The notes under the pieces: model-generated | Told to the model about the DNA's origin: nothing | Database searches by the model: none | What the model saw: the letters and a program-made list of their open reading frames with translations, nothing else | Made by a program: the position numbers and the translations under genes | Assembly: GCA_045226335.1 (NCBI GenBank) | Contig: JBGVCH010000031.1 | Span: 1-7,808, forward strand | Length of the DNA stretch: 7,808 bases | Source: RUG11272 sp045226335 | GTDB taxonomy: Bacteria; Bacillota; Clostridia; Christensenellales; Aristaeellaceae | Direction: 5' to 3' | In this document: one piece after another, positions 1-5,185 of the stretch | How the letters are laid out: each line of letters opens with the position of its first letter | Numbering within the stretch: the stretch's first letter is position 1

Positions 1-1242
1 CCGATCAGCAGCGGCGTGAAGTATCAGCTGGCTGAATGTCCCTTTGATCCATCCCACAGGCATGGCGACGCCGCGGTCTTCGCCTTCTCCAACGGAAGCT
101 TCGGATTCCACTGCTTCCACAACAGCTGCGCCAGCTACCACTGGCATGAGTTCCGGGAAAAGGTTGACCCGGCAGCCTACGCCAACAGTCCCCGCACCGG
201 TTCCTCCGCGAGCCCACAGCCACCCCAGCGGCCCATGCCGGGCGATTCTTCCTCGGCGCAGCTCCTGCCGGCAGCCGGGATGAAGACCGGACCGAGAATG
301 CTGGATTTCGCCGAGATCCCGAACTATGACCGCAGCAAGATCGTCGTGGTACGTTCCCGGTTTCAGTCGCTGGACAGCAGGATTGGCGGATTCAATCGCG
401 GCGAGATGTCAGTTTGGAGCGGCGGCAACGCGTCAGGCAAATCCACCCTGGTCAGCCAGATCGGACTGGCAGCTGTCACGGAGGGATGCAAGGTCGCCAT
501 GTTCTCCGGTGAGATGACCGCTTCCCGTGTCCGGGAATGGGTGCTTCTTCAGGCGGCCGGTCCGGACTCCGTCATGCAGGACCGGCTCAGCCCCAGCCAT
601 TTCTGCCTGAAACCGGGCATTGAGGCGAAGCTCGACGCCATGCTGACGGGAAAGCTATCCATCTATGACAACGACTTCGGCACAGACTGGGAGCTTGTCA
701 CGAACACGATCTACGACTGGGTCAGGAGAAACGGCGCGTCCGTGGTGATCATCGACAACCTGATGGCGCTGGATCTCCCCACCGGCGCAGCGGACAAGTA
801 TGACATGCAGTCCAGGGTCGCCAAGCGTTTCTCGGCCATGGCCAGGGAGCTGAACATTCACATTCACTTCATCTGTCATCCCCGCAAGACCGAAGCGTTC
901 CTCCGGAAGGGAGACATTTCAGGCACGGCGGACCTGACGAATGTCGCGGATAACGTGTTCATGGTTCACCGGGTCAACGCCGACTTCATGGCGCGATACA
1001 GAACCGTTTACCCCAAGCTGGTGATTGAGCCGGATGTCAGTACCGTGATCGAGATCATGAAAAACCGGGACCTGGGCATTGTGGATGAGATCATCAAGCT
1101 GTATTTCGACCGGCGCAGCCGCACCCTGTCCGATGTGAAGGGTCTTCCGCCACAGCATGCCTGGACAGAAAAGATTGAGCAGATGACGATGCAGGGCTTC
1201 ACAGAGGTGGATGACCCCGATCTGCCGCCGGAATGGAGATGA
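1..1242 (+). CDS. Primase/replicative helicase-type ATPase, 5'-truncated
   Basis: This is the C-terminal part of a replication protein; the frame is open from the first base, so the true start lies upstream. A GTG at 16 could be read as a start, but it has no ribosome-binding site and would cut into a domain. Residue numbers below count that GTG as 1. A zinc-binding cluster (C8, H14, then CFHNSC with C33 and C38) resembles those of phage and ICE primases. A proline/serine-rich linker (about 53-90) leads to a RecA-like ATPase of the DnaB/Twinkle type: Walker A GGNASGKST (136-144), E166 in FSGEM, Walker B VVIID (243-247), the HPRK motif (288-291), and the ISGTADLTNVADNVF segment near 301. It probably unwinds and/or primes element DNA in the cytoplasm. 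The missing N-terminus may carry a polymerase-type primase domain, which is inference. It heads a tight operon, four bases before the next start. Confidence 0.9.
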   Translation, partial: PISSGVKYQLAECPFDPSHRHGDAAVFAFSNGSFGFHCFHNSCASYHWHEFREKVDPAAYANSPRTGSSASPQPPQRPMPGDSSSAQLLPAAGMKTGPRMLDFAEIPNYDRSKIVVVRSRFQSLDSRIGGFNRGEMSVWSGGNASGKSTLVSQIGLAAVTEGCKVAMFSGEMTASRVREWVLLQAAGPDSVMQDRLSPSHFCLKPGIEAKLDAMLTGKLSIYDNDFGTDWELVTNTIYDWVRRNGASVVIIDNLMALDLPTGAADKYDMQSRVAKRFSAMARELNIHIHFICHPRKTEAFLRKGDISGTADLTNVADNVFMVHRVNADFMARYRTVYPKLVIEPDVSTVIEIMKNRDLGIVDEIIKLYFDRRSRTLSDVKGLPPQHAWTEKIEQMTMQGFTEVDDPDLPPEWR

Positions 1243-1246
1243 GCAT

Positions 1247-1510
1247 ATGAACAGCGATATCACCAATGAGGAAAGAGAAATCTTCAGTGAGGCATACCAG
1301 TACTTTGCCTCTCACTGCAGCCCGCCGGCCAATCAGGATGAAGACGCCGTGGCCTGGTGGACAGCAGCTGCCACGGACGTGTGCGCACTGGATCAGAAGT
1401 GGAAGGACTATCCGCTGATGCGCGGCTTCCTGCTGGCGATCTATGAGTATCTGGAATACAAAGCCAAAGAGAAAACCGAGGAGGTGGCCGAGTTTGTACC
1501 GGAATGCTGA
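1247..1510 (+). CDS. Small hypothetical protein, 87 aa
   Basis: I do not recognise a family. The ATG at 1247 is chosen because GGAG at 1235-1238 sits 8 nt upstream and the start falls four bases after the helicase stop; an in-frame ATG at 1211 would lie inside the helicase gene with no ribosome-binding site. The product (MNSDITNEEREIF...) is acidic and looks helical, with a WW pair, two cysteines near the middle and a final Cys. There is no signal peptide or membrane segment. Its place between a replication helicase and a phage-type regulator suggests an accessory protein of the element. Its last 17 bases overlap the next gene if that gene starts at TTG 1494. Confidence 0.75.
   Translation: MNSDITNEEREIFSEAYQYFASHCSPPANQDEDAVAWWTAAATDVCALDQKWKDYPLMRGFLLAIYEYLEYKAKEKTEEVAEFVPEC
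1479..1484 (+). promoter_or_regulatory. Shine-Dalgarno AGGAGG deciding a TTG start at 1494
   Basis: AGGAGG lies inside the 3' end of the preceding gene, 9 nt before TTG 1494. It is the only strong ribosome-binding site near the beginning of the downstream frame and is the main reason for preferring TTG over the ATG at 1443. Confidence 0.6.
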
Positions 1511-1769
1511 ACATTACGCGGATCCCACAGCCGGAGCCGCTCTTGCCCATATCGCCCATGAAGAAAGAATGGCCAGACGGAAAGCGGCCGAGGAAAAGAA
1601 GCGAGCGGAGGAAGCGAAAAAGGCTGCCATCCGCAAACAGAAGCAGCAGGAGCGTCGGGAGGCGCAAAAGCGTGAACGCGAATGGCGTGACGCACATACC
1701 ACGTGGATTAAGGCCTGGCCCAAAGAGAAAACGGAGACGATCACACCGCACAAGGAGGGCAGCCGATGA
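1494..1769 (+). CDS. Small basic coiled-coil hypothetical protein, 91 aa
   Basis: The start is inferred as TTG at 1494, because AGGAGG (1479-1484) lies 9 nt upstream and the resulting N-terminus, MYRNAEHYADPTAGAAL, resembles short proteins I recall from Clostridia phage and ICE cassettes. An in-frame ATG at 1443 would give 108 aa but has no comparable ribosome-binding site and overlaps the previous gene by 68 bases. After the N-terminal YADPTAG motif, residues about 23-65 are an almost uninterrupted Lys/Arg/Glu/Ala run (EERMARRKAAEEKKRAEEAK...), which predicts a long charged single helix or coiled coil. The strong positive charge could mean nucleic-acid contact, but no fold is recognised. The stop overlaps the next gene's start (ATGA), so translation is probably coupled. 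Confidence 0.72.
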   Translation: MYRNAEHYADPTAGAALAHIAHEERMARRKAAEEKKRAEEAKKAAIRKQKQQERREAQKREREWRDAHTTWIKAWPKEKTETITPHKEGSR

Positions 1770-2038
1770 TACTGATTCACACAGAACAGAACAGGCAGGC
1801 ACCTGGACCGTATCAGGAGCTGGCTCTGGCTGTGATCCGGCAGGCGGCGGATGATTACCGCTCCCTGGGCAGGAGGATCGAAGCTTCCGGCAGCGATCTG
1901 GAACGAAAGCGGATGGAAGGTGAAATGAAATCCATCTCCCGTTTCTTTCTCAGCAACTGGTTCTGTCTTCTCAGCGGAAGCGATGACGGAGCGGCTATAC
2001 TCGAAAGGCTGGACAAGGAGGTGTTTGGCGATGATTGA
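1766..2038 (+). CDS. Hypothetical phage/ICE-type protein, 90 aa
   Basis: ATG at 1766 overlaps the upstream stop (ATGA) and is preceded by AAGGAGG at about 1752-1758, so translation is coupled. The product (MILIHTEQNRQAPGP...) has a helical stretch with AVIRQAADDYRSLGRR, then FFLSNWFCLLSGSDDGAAILERL. An FFxSxWxxxL...DGxxxxxxL pattern like this occurs in small unnamed proteins of Clostridia prophages, usually in the replication/late-regulator interval; that resemblance is from memory. There is no membrane segment or signal peptide. The function is unknown. The gene lies between a small charged protein and the DUF1492-like regulator, and its last eight bases overlap the regulator's start. Confidence 0.78.
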   Translation: MILIHTEQNRQAPGPYQELALAVIRQAADDYRSLGRRIEASGSDLERKRMEGEMKSISRFFLSNWFCLLSGSDDGAAILERLDKEVFGDD

Positions 2039-2456
2039 CGCGAAGGAATACCTGGAATCCATCCGCAAAGCCGAACTCAGGCTCCAGATGAGGCGGCAGC
2101 AGCTCCAGACACTGAAAGACCGGCTCGGCTGCATCACCCCTGCTATGGATCAGGAGTTTGTCTCTCACACCAGGAATGTCAGTGCGATGGCTGATTCCAT
2201 TGCTCTGATTCTGGACATGGAAAAAGAGATCGATCAGGAGACCAAAGCGTTCATTCTGGTGAAGAACAGAGCCCTCAGCCTCATGAATCTTATTGCCCCG
2301 GAGTACAGCGCAATTCTGATTGAACGCTTCTTTGAGGCAAAGACATTCCCGGAGATTGGAAAGATTCTGTTCGTGACAGAACGTCAGGCTCAGCGCAGGT
2401 TGAAGGACGCGGTGGCTGCCTATCAGCGTGTCCTGAACGAGTCAGAAGCAGAGTAA
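2031..2456 (+). CDS. DUF1492/ArpU-like sigma-region-4-type transcription regulator
   Basis: This 141-aa protein has the layout of phage DUF1492/ArpU-type late regulators. An N-terminal helical, coiled-coil-like part (about 1-30, KAELRLQMRRQQLQTLKDRL) and a middle helical part end in a C-terminal helix-turn-helix resembling sigma-70 region 4 (about 98-134, IERFFEAKTFPEIGKIL...ERQAQRRLKDAV). ATG 2031 is chosen because AAGGAGG (2015-2021) lies 9 nt upstream; the longer frame from 1983 has no ribosome-binding site. It overlaps the upstream gene by 8 bases. In phages such proteins lie just before the terminase/late operon and act as transcriptional activators. Here it lies just before an intergenic region with a phased repeat array and promoter, so it is the natural candidate to act there. 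Family is judged by eye; the target is inference. Confidence 0.82.
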   Translation: MIDAKEYLESIRKAELRLQMRRQQLQTLKDRLGCITPAMDQEFVSHTRNVSAMADSIALILDMEKEIDQETKAFILVKNRALSLMNLIAPEYSAILIERFFEAKTFPEIGKILFVTERQAQRRLKDAVAAYQRVLNESEAE

Positions 2457-2474
2457 GGCGCCTCATCACAAAAA

Positions 2475-2520
2475 CGGCAGGCAGAGGAATCCAGAACGTC
2501 TCTGTCTGCCGATTTGTTGT
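2475..2520 (+). terminator. Intrinsic terminator after the regulator gene
   Basis: A 12-bp stem is formed by CGGCAGGCAGAG (2475-2486) and CTCTGTCTGCCG (2500-2511), with a single G-U wobble and a 13-nt loop. It is followed by the T-rich tail ATTTGTTGT and preceded by AAAAA. It begins 18 bases after the regulator stop codon and would end the left operon. Confidence 0.82.
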
Positions 2521-2602
2521 ATGTTCTCCTGATGGAGCCATGAAGGAAAGCATTTTCCTACAGAATCGTTTATGTTGTTTTGCTTGGCATCATACTTGAT
2601 AA

Positions 2603-2623
2603 ATGTCAAGTTGTCTCTGACAT
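2603..2623. repeat. Inverted repeat ATGTCA-N9-TGACAT
   Basis: Two perfect 6-bp arms (2603-2608 and 2618-2623) flank a 9-bp spacer whose centre also holds TTGTCTC. The arms share the TGTC core of the array that begins 17 bases later, so this may be a dimeric binding site for the same or a related protein. It could also be chance at this arm length. Confidence 0.4.
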
Positions 2624-2639
2624 GGTTGGCCTTGCACAA

Positions 2640-2700
2640 TGTCGCCCTATGTCGCCCTGATGTCGCCCTTTGTCGCCCCAATGTCGTCTTCATGTCGTCC
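2640..2700 (+). repeat. Helically phased TGTCGYCY direct-repeat array (6 units)
   Basis: TGTCGCCC occurs at 2640, 2650, 2661 and 2671, followed by TGTCGTCT at 2682 and TGTCGTCC at 2693. A degenerate seventh copy, TGACC, falls at 2704. Starts are spaced 10, 11, 10, 11, 11 and 11 bp, so each unit faces the same side of the helix. The spacers (TA, TGA, TT, CAA, TCA) vary in sequence while the core stays fixed, which points to selection for protein binding rather than recent slippage. The last full unit overlaps the -35 position of the adjacent promoter, a typical place for activator sites. Confidence 0.85.
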
Positions 2701-2717
2701 TCATGACCTGCTATACT
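2689..2717 (+). promoter_or_regulatory. Extended -10 promoter adjoining the repeat array
   Basis: TATACT (2712-2717) matches the sigma-A -10 at five of six positions and is preceded by TG at 2709-2710, giving a full extended -10 (TGcTATACT). With a 17-bp spacer the -35 would be TTCATG (2689-2694), only three of six matches. A weak -35 beside phased repeats suggests activator-assisted transcription. The start site would be near 2724-2725. A 6-bp inverted repeat, TGACCT (2704-2709) and AGGTCA (2733-2738), brackets the -10 and start region. Confidence 0.6.
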
Positions 2718-2742
2718 GTATCCTGTCAAAGAAGGTCAGGAG

Positions 2743-2775
2743 AGCATCAGCAAACGCGCTGGTGCTTTTCTTTTT
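2743..2775 (+). terminator. Terminator/attenuator hairpin just after the promoter
   Basis: AGCATCAGC (2743-2751) pairs with GCTGGTGCT (2758-2766), nine pairs with one G-U, around a 6-nt loop AAACGC. TTTTCTTTTT follows directly. It lies only about 20 nt after the predicted start of transcription, so it would release an RNA of roughly 50 nt unless read through. CCTGTC (2722-2727) is complementary to GACAGG at 2780-2785 and again at 2813-2818, but only part of it would be in the RNA if the start is near 2724. It may be an attenuator or antitermination point. Confidence 0.7.
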
Positions 2776-2841
2776 CCGCGACAGGCCGCAGTAGCTCATA
2801 AGAGTTCTGCCAGACAGGCCCCACAGAATGGAGGATTGATC

Positions 2842-2865
2842 ATGGGCGTATCGGTTTTCATCTGA
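2842..2865 (+). other. 7-codon mini-ORF with strong RBS (leader peptide or parA-start remnant)
   Basis: GGAGG (2830-2834), 7 nt before ATG 2842, precedes a seven-codon frame, MGVSVFI, ending at TGA 2863-2865. The segment GGAGGATTGATcATGGGCG (2830-2848) is repeated at parA with one difference, GGAGGATTGATaATGGGCG (3421-3439). The peptide also resembles the ParA N-terminus MGAASVIGI. It may be a translated leader peptide upstream of the 154-aa gene or the leftover of a duplicated parA start. Translation is not demonstrated. Confidence 0.35.
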
Positions 2866-2913
2866 CGTCTGTCATTCACAACGCGGCGCGTACATCGCAG
2901 AAAGGAACGAATC

Positions 2914-3378
2914 ATGACTGAAATGAAGAACACCCCAAATCAAGACAGTCCGGGAAGCGAGATTGCGATCAAGTTCGGCAAAGGGCTGGCGCAGGCCTTC
3001 ACCGGCAAGGACGGAACGCAGTATATGCGGATTCAGATCCCCAACCAGGATCCCAAAGACAAGTCGCCCTGGCAGTACTTCGTCGTGCCCGCGAAATCCG
3101 TTCACGAAAACCAGTTCGGAAAAGGCCTGTGGATCAAGCTTCCCCTTCACGGCAGCACCACTGTCAGCAGGGACGTCCGTACCGGATACGATGAAAGCGG
3201 AAAGGGCATCTATGAAAAGCAGAGGCGCAGCGTGACGAATATCGAGCTCAAGGCAATGGTCGAATCCTATAAGACCCAGGATCGGAGCCATGCGATCGAC
3301 GCGCCCGGCGCTGCGAAGCAGGATGCTGTTACTCCTGGCAAGCCGAAGCCGCATCGCAGCTACGGCATGGACAGGTAA
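2914..3378 (+). CDS. Hypothetical ICE/plasmid-type protein, 154 aa
   Basis: ATG 2914 is supported by AAAGGA (2901-2906) with a 7-nt spacing. I cannot name the family with confidence. The protein (MTEMKNTPNQDSPG...) reads as a compact beta-rich domain at about 16-110: EIAIKFGKGLAQAF, then DGTQYMRIQIPNQDP, WQYFVVPAKSVHEN, GLWIKLPLHGSTTVSRDV. A Lys/Pro/His-rich tail follows (about 130-154). Short beta-strand proteins with a YxxxxIPN pattern of this kind are found in conjugative elements of Clostridia next to replication or partition genes. An OB-like or single-strand-binding role is possible but not shown. No signal peptide or membrane segment is visible. It is the first full gene after the control region, 53 bases before parA with no terminator between, so the two are probably cotranscribed. 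Confidence 0.8.
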   Translation: MTEMKNTPNQDSPGSEIAIKFGKGLAQAFTGKDGTQYMRIQIPNQDPKDKSPWQYFVVPAKSVHENQFGKGLWIKLPLHGSTTVSRDVRTGYDESGKGIYEKQRRSVTNIELKAMVESYKTQDRSHAIDAPGAAKQDAVTPGKPKPHRSYGMDR

Positions 3379-3431
3379 ACCGCTTCTTTTGCATAGTCTG
3401 CTGCATGGACCAATGCGAAGGAGGATTGATA

Positions 3432-4253
3432 ATGGGCGCGGCAAGCGTTATTGGTATCGTCAACCAGAAGGGCGGTACCGGCAAAACGACCACCTGCGTC
3501 AACCTGGGTGTCGATCTGGCACATGAAGGGAAAAAGGTTCTTCTGGTGGACTGCGATCCGCAGGGCAGCCTGACCATCAGCCTTGGGCATCCGCAGCCGG
3601 ATGCTCTTCCCAACACGCTGGCGGATCAGATGACAGCGGTACTGAAGGATGAACCTGTTGACCCTGGCGGCATTCTGCACCATGAGGAAGGTGTGGATCT
3701 TCTGCCTGCCAACATCTCGCTGGCCGGCATGGAGGTTTCACTGGTCAACGCCATGAGCCGCGAGACCACGCTGAAGCGCGTACTGGCGAACTACGGCAGG
3801 GATTACGACCAGATCCTGCTGGACTGCAGTCCTTCGCTGGGCATGCTGACCATCAACGCGCTGGCAGCGGCGGATCGGATCATCATTCCGGTTCAGGCGC
3901 AGTACCTGTCCATCAAAGGTGTGGAGCAGCTGCTGGGCACCGTTGCCCGGGTGAAGCAGAACATCAACCGCCGCCTGAGGATTGACGGCGTCCTGCTGAC
4001 GATGGTGGACAGCAGAATCACCAACAGCCGGGAGATCGCGGCGCTGCTCCGGGAGACCTACGGGTCAAGGATCAGAATCTTTGACACGGAGATTCCCCGG
4101 TCTGTCAGGGCAGCGGAGATCAGCGCGGAAGGCACCAGTATCTTCCGGCATGATCCCGGCGGGAAGGTGGCGCAGGCCTATCACGCGCTGACGAAGGAGG
4201 TGCTTCAGCTTGAACAGCAGCGGCAGAAACATCAGCTTAACGCCGCTCGATGA
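3432..4253 (+). CDS. parA: ParA/Soj-type partition ATPase
   Basis: This 273-aa protein is a Walker-type ParA ATPase, close to the usual size of Soj-like proteins without an N-terminal helix-turn-helix. It shows the deviant Walker A KGGTGKTT (13-20, with the signature lysine K13), the A' motif DCDPQGS (40-46), the Walker B-like ILLDCSPSLG (about 129-138), and VPVQAQ-like IIPVQAQYLSIKG after it. By family knowledge it binds DNA non-specifically as an ATP dimer and moves ParB-bound element DNA to daughter cells. ATG 3432 is chosen because AAGGAGG (3418-3424) lies 7 nt upstream; the in-frame ATG at 3405 precedes this site and lacks its own. Its 3' end overlaps parB by 44 bases. The start region is duplicated at 2830-2848. 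Confidence 0.95.
   Translation: MGAASVIGIVNQKGGTGKTTTCVNLGVDLAHEGKKVLLVDCDPQGSLTISLGHPQPDALPNTLADQMTAVLKDEPVDPGGILHHEEGVDLLPANISLAGMEVSLVNAMSRETTLKRVLANYGRDYDQILLDCSPSLGMLTINALAAADRIIIPVQAQYLSIKGVEQLLGTVARVKQNINRRLRIDGVLLTMVDSRITNSREIAALLRETYGSRIRIFDTEIPRSVRAAEISAEGTSIFRHDPGGKVAQAYHALTKEVLQLEQQRQKHQLNAAR
4194..4200 (+). promoter_or_regulatory. Shine-Dalgarno AAGGAGG deciding the parB TTG start
   Basis: A near-perfect anti-16S match lies inside the 3' end of parA, 9 nt before TTG 4210. It fixes the parB start within parA and implies coupled translation of the two partition genes. Confidence 0.7.
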
Positions 4254-5142
4254 CATCTTCTCCACGGAAGCGGATCGTCAGGGCGAAAAGCGTGTACAGG
4301 TGCAGAATCTTCCGCTGACCGATCTGGTGCCCTTCCTGAACCATCCGTTCCGTGTGCTGGACGATGAGCGCATGATGGAAACCGTGGAGAGCGTCAGGGA
4401 ATACGGCGTTCTGTCGCCCATCATTGTGCGGCCCCTGAGTGACGGCACCTATGAGATCATCTCCGGCCACCGGCGCAAACGGGCCTGTGAGCTGGCCGGG
4501 ATTGATGAGATCCCGGCGATCATCCGCGATCTGGACGACGACGAAGCCACGATCATCATGGTGGACAGCAATCTGCAGCGTGAAAACATCCTGCCCAGCG
4601 AACGGGCGAAGGCTTACCAGATGAAGATGGATGCGCTCAGACACCAGGGAGAACGGGTTGATCGAACTTCGTCCCAAGTTGGGACGAAGTTGCCTCGGGC
4701 TGATGAAATCGTCGCTCAGGATGCCGGTACCAGCCGCAATCAGGTCCAGCGTTTCATCAGGCTGAATGAACTGAGTCAACCCCTCATGGACAAGGTAGAC
4801 CAAGGTGAACTGGCTTTCACGCCGGCGGTGGAGCTCTCTTTTCTGCAGCCGCAGGAGCAGGAATGGGTGTTCACCGCGCTGGAGGAAACGCAGCAGACGC
4901 CGTCCCTGTCCCAGGCGCAGCGCATCAAGCAGGAGAGCAAGGCGGGAACGCTCACAGAAGAAGGGGTCAAGAAGATCATTTCCGAGGAAAAGAAGCCCCT
5001 GTACAATTCCGTCACGCTGAGCCATGACACGCTGAAGAAGTACTTTCCGAGGTCGTACACGGTCAAGCAGATGGAAGCCGTCATCCTGAAGCTCCTGGAC
5101 GGCTGGCTCCGGAAGCGTGAGCATGCCAAGGAGCAGCGATAG
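4210..5142 (+). CDS. parB: ParB/Spo0J-type partition protein
   Basis: This 310-aa protein has the ParB layout. The N-terminal tail contains SLTPLDDIF, and the ParB/Srx CTPase-type domain spans about 30-130, with GVLSPIIVRP, the arginine motif GHRRKR (86-91) and SNLQREN (120-126). The DNA-binding helix-turn-helix is around GTSRNQVQRFIRL (173-185) with GELAFTPAVELSFL after it, and a basic C-terminal segment (QMEAVILKLLDGWLRKR) is probably used for dimerisation. It would bind a centromere-like site and be moved by ParA. TTG 4210 is chosen for its strong ribosome-binding site and gives the expected N-terminus; the gene overlaps parA by 44 bases. Between the CTPase domain and the helix-turn-helix, codons for TSSQVGTKL lie in a perfect 27-bp palindrome. 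No classical parS (TGTTTCACGTGAAACA) was seen in the window. Confidence 0.94.
   Translation: MNSSGRNISLTPLDDIFSTEADRQGEKRVQVQNLPLTDLVPFLNHPFRVLDDERMMETVESVREYGVLSPIIVRPLSDGTYEIISGHRRKRACELAGIDEIPAIIRDLDDDEATIIMVDSNLQRENILPSERAKAYQMKMDALRHQGERVDRTSSQVGTKLPRADEIVAQDAGTSRNQVQRFIRLNELSQPLMDKVDQGELAFTPAVELSFLQPQEQEWVFTALEETQQTPSLSQAQRIKQESKAGTLTEEGVKKIISEEKKPLYNSVTLSHDTLKKYFPRSYTVKQMEAVILKLLDGWLRKREHAKEQR
4665..4691. repeat. Perfect 27-bp palindrome inside parB
   Basis: AACTTCGTCCCAA (4665-4677) and TTGGGACGAAGTT (4679-4691) are exact reverse complements separated by one base (G4678). The palindrome encodes TSSQVGTKL in the linker before the ParB helix-turn-helix. It could be a protein-binding site, a hairpin in the mRNA, or a small insertion that stayed in frame. 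Confidence 0.85.
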
Positions 5143-5174
5143 GCGCATGTCGTGAGATGTGCGTCTATTTAATT
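5142..5174 (+). other. GTGA-loop hairpin between parB and the sortase gene
   Basis: The RNA of 5142-5151 (GGCGCATGTC) can pair over ten positions, three of them G-U, with 5156-5165 (GATGTGCGTC) around a GUGA tetraloop of the stable GNRA class. It is followed by TATTTAATT. It begins at the last base of the parB stop and ends 9 bases before the sortase ribosome-binding site. The tail is too short in T for a strong terminator, so it may be a weak terminator, a processing site or a barrier protecting the downstream message. Confidence 0.45.
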
Positions 5175-5179
5175 GGAGG
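5175..5179 (+). promoter_or_regulatory. Shine-Dalgarno GGAGG deciding the sortase TTG start
   Basis: GGAGG lies 6 nt before TTG 5186. It is downstream of the alternative in-frame GTG at 5159, which has no ribosome-binding site of its own, so TTG is the better start. Confidence 0.65.
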
Positions 5180-5185
5180 TACGAA

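Larger units (their letters stand above)
2457..2913. other. 457-bp structured intergenic control region
   Basis: No conventional gene is supported here. In order it contains the operon terminator, about 80 bases in which I see nothing (2521-2602), a short inverted repeat, the TGTCG array, an extended -10 promoter, a second terminator-like hairpin, two GACAGGCC direct repeats (2780-2787 and 2813-2820), and a 7-codon mini-ORF. It separates a phage-like replication/regulation cassette from a partition/surface cassette, so it may also be the junction of two modules. An origin of transfer or replication cannot be excluded from sequence alone. Confidence 0.7.

Noticed and set aside
1514..2137. Minus-strand 207-aa open frame with apparent hydrophobic stretches
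   Set aside because: It spans three coupled plus-strand genes with good ribosome-binding sites. The cysteine/serine/arginine-rich product has no recognisable domain.
2580..2604. A second promoter (TTGCTT with GATAAA)
   Set aside because: Spacing is about 12 bp and the -10 match is poor; not supportable.
2640..2700. CRISPR array
   Set aside because: Units are 8 bp with 2-3 bp spacers, far too short for repeats and spacers, and no cas gene is present.
2466..2729. Minus-strand 87-aa open frame across the intergenic region
   Set aside because: It would start at TTG with no ribosome-binding site, runs through the TGTCG array (giving repetitive peptide) and through the terminator hairpin. It looks like a chance frame.
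2457..2913. Confident oriT or replication origin
   Set aside because: Repeats and hairpins are present, but no relaxase gene, recognisable nick site, DnaA boxes or AT-rich unwinding segment is visible. A promoter-control role explains the pattern more simply.
4665..4691. Classical parS centromere
   Set aside because: The palindrome does not resemble TGTTTCACGTGAAACA; it is kept only as a possible non-canonical site.
4237..5148. Minus-strand 303-aa open frame opposite parB
   Set aside because: parB is unmistakable on the plus strand; the antisense frame is open only because of GC-rich codon use.
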